Positions 62,586 through 64,000 of a stretch of DNA of 64,000 bases are shown here, in pieces. A program made the translations under genes and the position numbers. The first letter of the stretch is position 1; the number at the start of each line of letters is the position of its first letter. Under the pieces are notes generated by a model. The model was not told the origin of the DNA. It searched no databases and worked only from the letters and a program-made list of their open reading frames with translations. Source of the stretch: Acidobacteriota bacterium (GTDB lineage Bacteria > Acidobacteriota > Blastocatellia > Pyrinomonadales > Pyrinomonadaceae); contig JAIVJV010000004.1 in assembly GCA_020199835.1 (NCBI GenBank), positions 124,001 through 188,000 of the forward strand, read 5' to 3'.

Positions 62586-63580
62586 GAGACAAGGTCCTTA
62601 GCGGCGCTCTTAAAACCGTTTGCATACTCGTGATAACGCATCGTCATCAGCTCGCGCAAGATTCTGGGCAGGCGGCTGAGACGCTTCCGCGGCAAGTTGG
62701 CGCGCACGTCGAGATGAAGTGAATAGTCTGCGACGAATGCGAGAGCGCGGGTGCAGTCGAACCAATTCTGCGCGGCAGCGAGGCGTTCTTCAAGCACGGA
62801 GAGTATTCGGTGCAAATCGGCGGCTGAATTTCGCCGTCGCAGCGCTGTTTCGAAACCCTGAAGACCACCGGGTTGCGGTTGCTCTGAGCTGCGCGTTTGT
62901 TTATGCGGCGGAGCGCCGATCTGCTGCCGTTCGTGCTGCCGGTATTTGATCAACGGCTCTTCGATAAAGACCACATCGGCTACTGAGGCGACGGTCAGCG
63001 CGATCCAGCCGTCGTGAATCATTGCGATGTTCGCCGGTATCGGCAACGCAAGTTTTACATAATCGGAACGGAACGCCATGGTCGCCCCGGTCACGGTCCA
63101 ACCCGTGATTAGCACGTCGAGCGACTTGCCGGTGCGAATGAGTTTTTGTTTGTGCGCGTCGAAACCGACCTGGTCCCACATTCGACGGCCGAGGGTGTTG
63201 AGGTTCTTGTCAACGAGTTCGGCGTCAGAGAAGACGAGTCCGGCCTTTGGATGATCGCGTAAGGCTTGTTCCTGAAGCTGCAACTTGTCCGCCCGCCAGA
63301 CGTCGTCCTGATCGCTCAACACAATAACGTCGCCGGTACACAGGCCGATTGCTCGTTCGAAGTTCTTGAGAGAGCCGGTGTTCCGGTCTGAAAAGTAGAG
63401 CGAAACCGGAATTGGAGATGTCCTGGCAAATGATTCCAGCACGCGGCGAGTGTCATCGGTCGACGCATCGTCGCAAACGACGATTTCGTCGGGCACGCGC
63501 GTCTGCTCGGCGATGCTGGCCAACTGCGCAGGCAGAAACTCGGCGCCGTTGTAACTGCACATCGCCACGGAGATTCGCAT
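62582..63580 (-). CDS. GT2 family glycosyltransferase
   Basis: A 332-aa GT2 enzyme: ISVAMCSYNGAEFLPAQLAS, DEIVVCDDASTDDT and the DxD block VIVLSDQDDVWRADK. The SDQDDVW form is typical of rhamnosyl- or glucosyl-transferases acting on surface polysaccharide. The ATG at 63580 matches the family start; the frame is open 59 codons upstream into the oxidoreductase gene. Co-transcribed with the next GT2. Confidence 0.92.
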   Translation of the reverse strand: MRISVAMCSYNGAEFLPAQLASIAEQTRVPDEIVVCDDASTDDTRRVLESFARTSPIPVSLYFSDRNTGSLKNFERAIGLCTGDVIVLSDQDDVWRADKLQLQEQALRDHPKAGLVFSDAELVDKNLNTLGRRMWDQVGFDAHKQKLIRTGKSLDVLITGWTVTGATMAFRSDYVKLALPIPANIAMIHDGWIALTVASVADVVFIEEPLIKYRQHERQQIGAPPHKQTRSSEQPQPGGLQGFETALRRRNSAADLHRILSVLEERLAAAQNWFDCTRALAFVADYSLHLDVRANLPRKRLSRLPRILRELMTMRYHEYANGFKSAAKDLVS

Positions 63581-63614
63581 ACGGCGCATTCTACACGCGG
63601 GCGTAAATCCGTGG

Positions 63615-64000
63615 CTAATAGACCTTTCGCTGTTGCACTCGATCTTTGGTTGCGAGGCTGAAGCGCGGCTCCGGGGTCCCGTGGCCTGAAAGCATTGCGG
63701 TGACGTATTCGCCGACCGTTGGTCCATGCTTGAACCCATGACCCGAGCCGCCGCCAACGAGCCAGACGTTTTCCAGCACCGGGTGACGGTCGATCAGGAA
63801 ATCGCCGTTTGAGGTGTTTTCGTACTGGCAAACGCGTGTTTCGGTGAATGGCGCGTCTGCGAGCAGCGGTACGCGTTGCCGCAGATAATTTCGAACCGCA
63901 TTGGTGAGTTCGGTCGAGACGATCCGTTCACCGTCGTCGGGATCGAATTCTGGTCCATGCTCGTCGATGGCGATCTTAAAACCGCGGTTGTCGAGATCCG
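63615..64000 (-). CDS. FAD-dependent oxidoreductase (DAO family), 5' end outside window
   Basis: The last ~128 codons of a DAO-type flavoprotein. The frame shows FTETRVCQYENTSNGDFLID, then VWLVGGGSGHGFKHGPTVGEYVTAML, the C-terminal FAD-closing block of sarcosine oxidase/MSOX-like amine oxidases, and ends KDRVQQRKVY. The start lies beyond base 64000. 34 bp upstream of the GT2 gene on the same strand. Confidence 0.88.
   Translation of the reverse strand, partial: DLDNRGFKIAIDEHGPEFDPDDGERIVSTELTNAVRNYLRQRVPLLADAPFTETRVCQYENTSNGDFLIDRHPVLENVWLVGGGSGHGFKHGPTVGEYVTAMLSGHGTPEPRFSLATKDRVQQRKVY

Noticed and set aside
1-64000. CRISPR arrays, tRNA and rRNA genes
   Set aside because: No regularly spaced direct repeats, no cloverleaf with a conserved T-loop and no rRNA-like stretch was noticed on either strand by eye.

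Overview
The window reads as chromosomal DNA of a moderately GC-rich, Gram-negative soil-type bacterium, most likely Acidobacteriota (Blastocatellia-like). The best lineage marker is a secreted VWA protein at 45.4-47.6 kb of the VWFA-related type typical of Acidobacteria. Tat-type leader peptides, a TolC outer-membrane protein, an ECF sigma factor with a TPR tail and scattered hairpin repeats fit. No prophage, insertion sequence, CRISPR array, rRNA or tRNA was recognised. Most of the window is densely packed housekeeping and accessory genes.

Layout. 0-7 kb: ABC-2 exporter (5' end cut), GH1 beta-glycosidase, small unknown proteins, aldo/keto reductase. 6.7-9.2 kb: a RimK-like ATP-grasp gene and rtcB are transcribed divergently; the ATP-grasp leader encodes a Cys-rich peptide followed by mutually exclusive antiterminator and terminator hairpins. 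9.2-14.8 kb: DUF2306 membrane protein, ECF sigma/DGPF pair, DinB, S9 peptidase. 14.9-19.6 kb: glycan genes (three glycosyltransferases, a PIG-L-like protein, a methyltransferase). 20-24 kb: glyoxylate bypass (aceB, aceA) with a divergent IclR regulator. 24-31.5 kb: lytic transglycosylase, MBL hydrolase, a LigD-type end-joining system split over two genes (the first frameshifted), a hybrid histidine kinase and a DODA-like dioxygenase. 31.5-38.6 kb: a probable selenocysteine-containing thioredoxin-like protein, a cupredoxin-like protein and a copper-handling operon (Cys/His-rich secreted protein, TolC, multicopper oxidase, Cu P-type ATPase). 38.7-54.9 kb: PQQ-type propeller, zinc metallopeptidase, HtrA-like protease, AI-2E family transporter, an acidic protein with a duplicated motif next to an M15-like peptidase, Mug glycosylase, acidobacterial VWA protein divergent from a NatAB exporter, M20 hydrolase, MFS transporter, DUF3108 protein. 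55-60.7 kb: pyrimidine synthesis, with pyrD-pyrF on the minus strand and pyrR-pyrB-pyrC on the plus strand. 60.8-64 kb: secreted trypsin-like protease, two GT2 glycosyltransferases, and an FAD oxidoreductase cut by the window end.

The three least ordinary signals are (1) the Cys-codon attenuator before the ATP-grasp gene, (2) an in-frame TGA at the first position of a CxxC-type motif (U-G-A-C), with a hairpin just downstream, in a thioredoxin-like gene, and (3) an intrinsic terminator whose U-tract abuts the pyrB start codon immediately after pyrR. Two DUF433/DUF5615 toxin-antitoxin modules 5 kb apart both have a decayed toxin and an open antitoxin frame.
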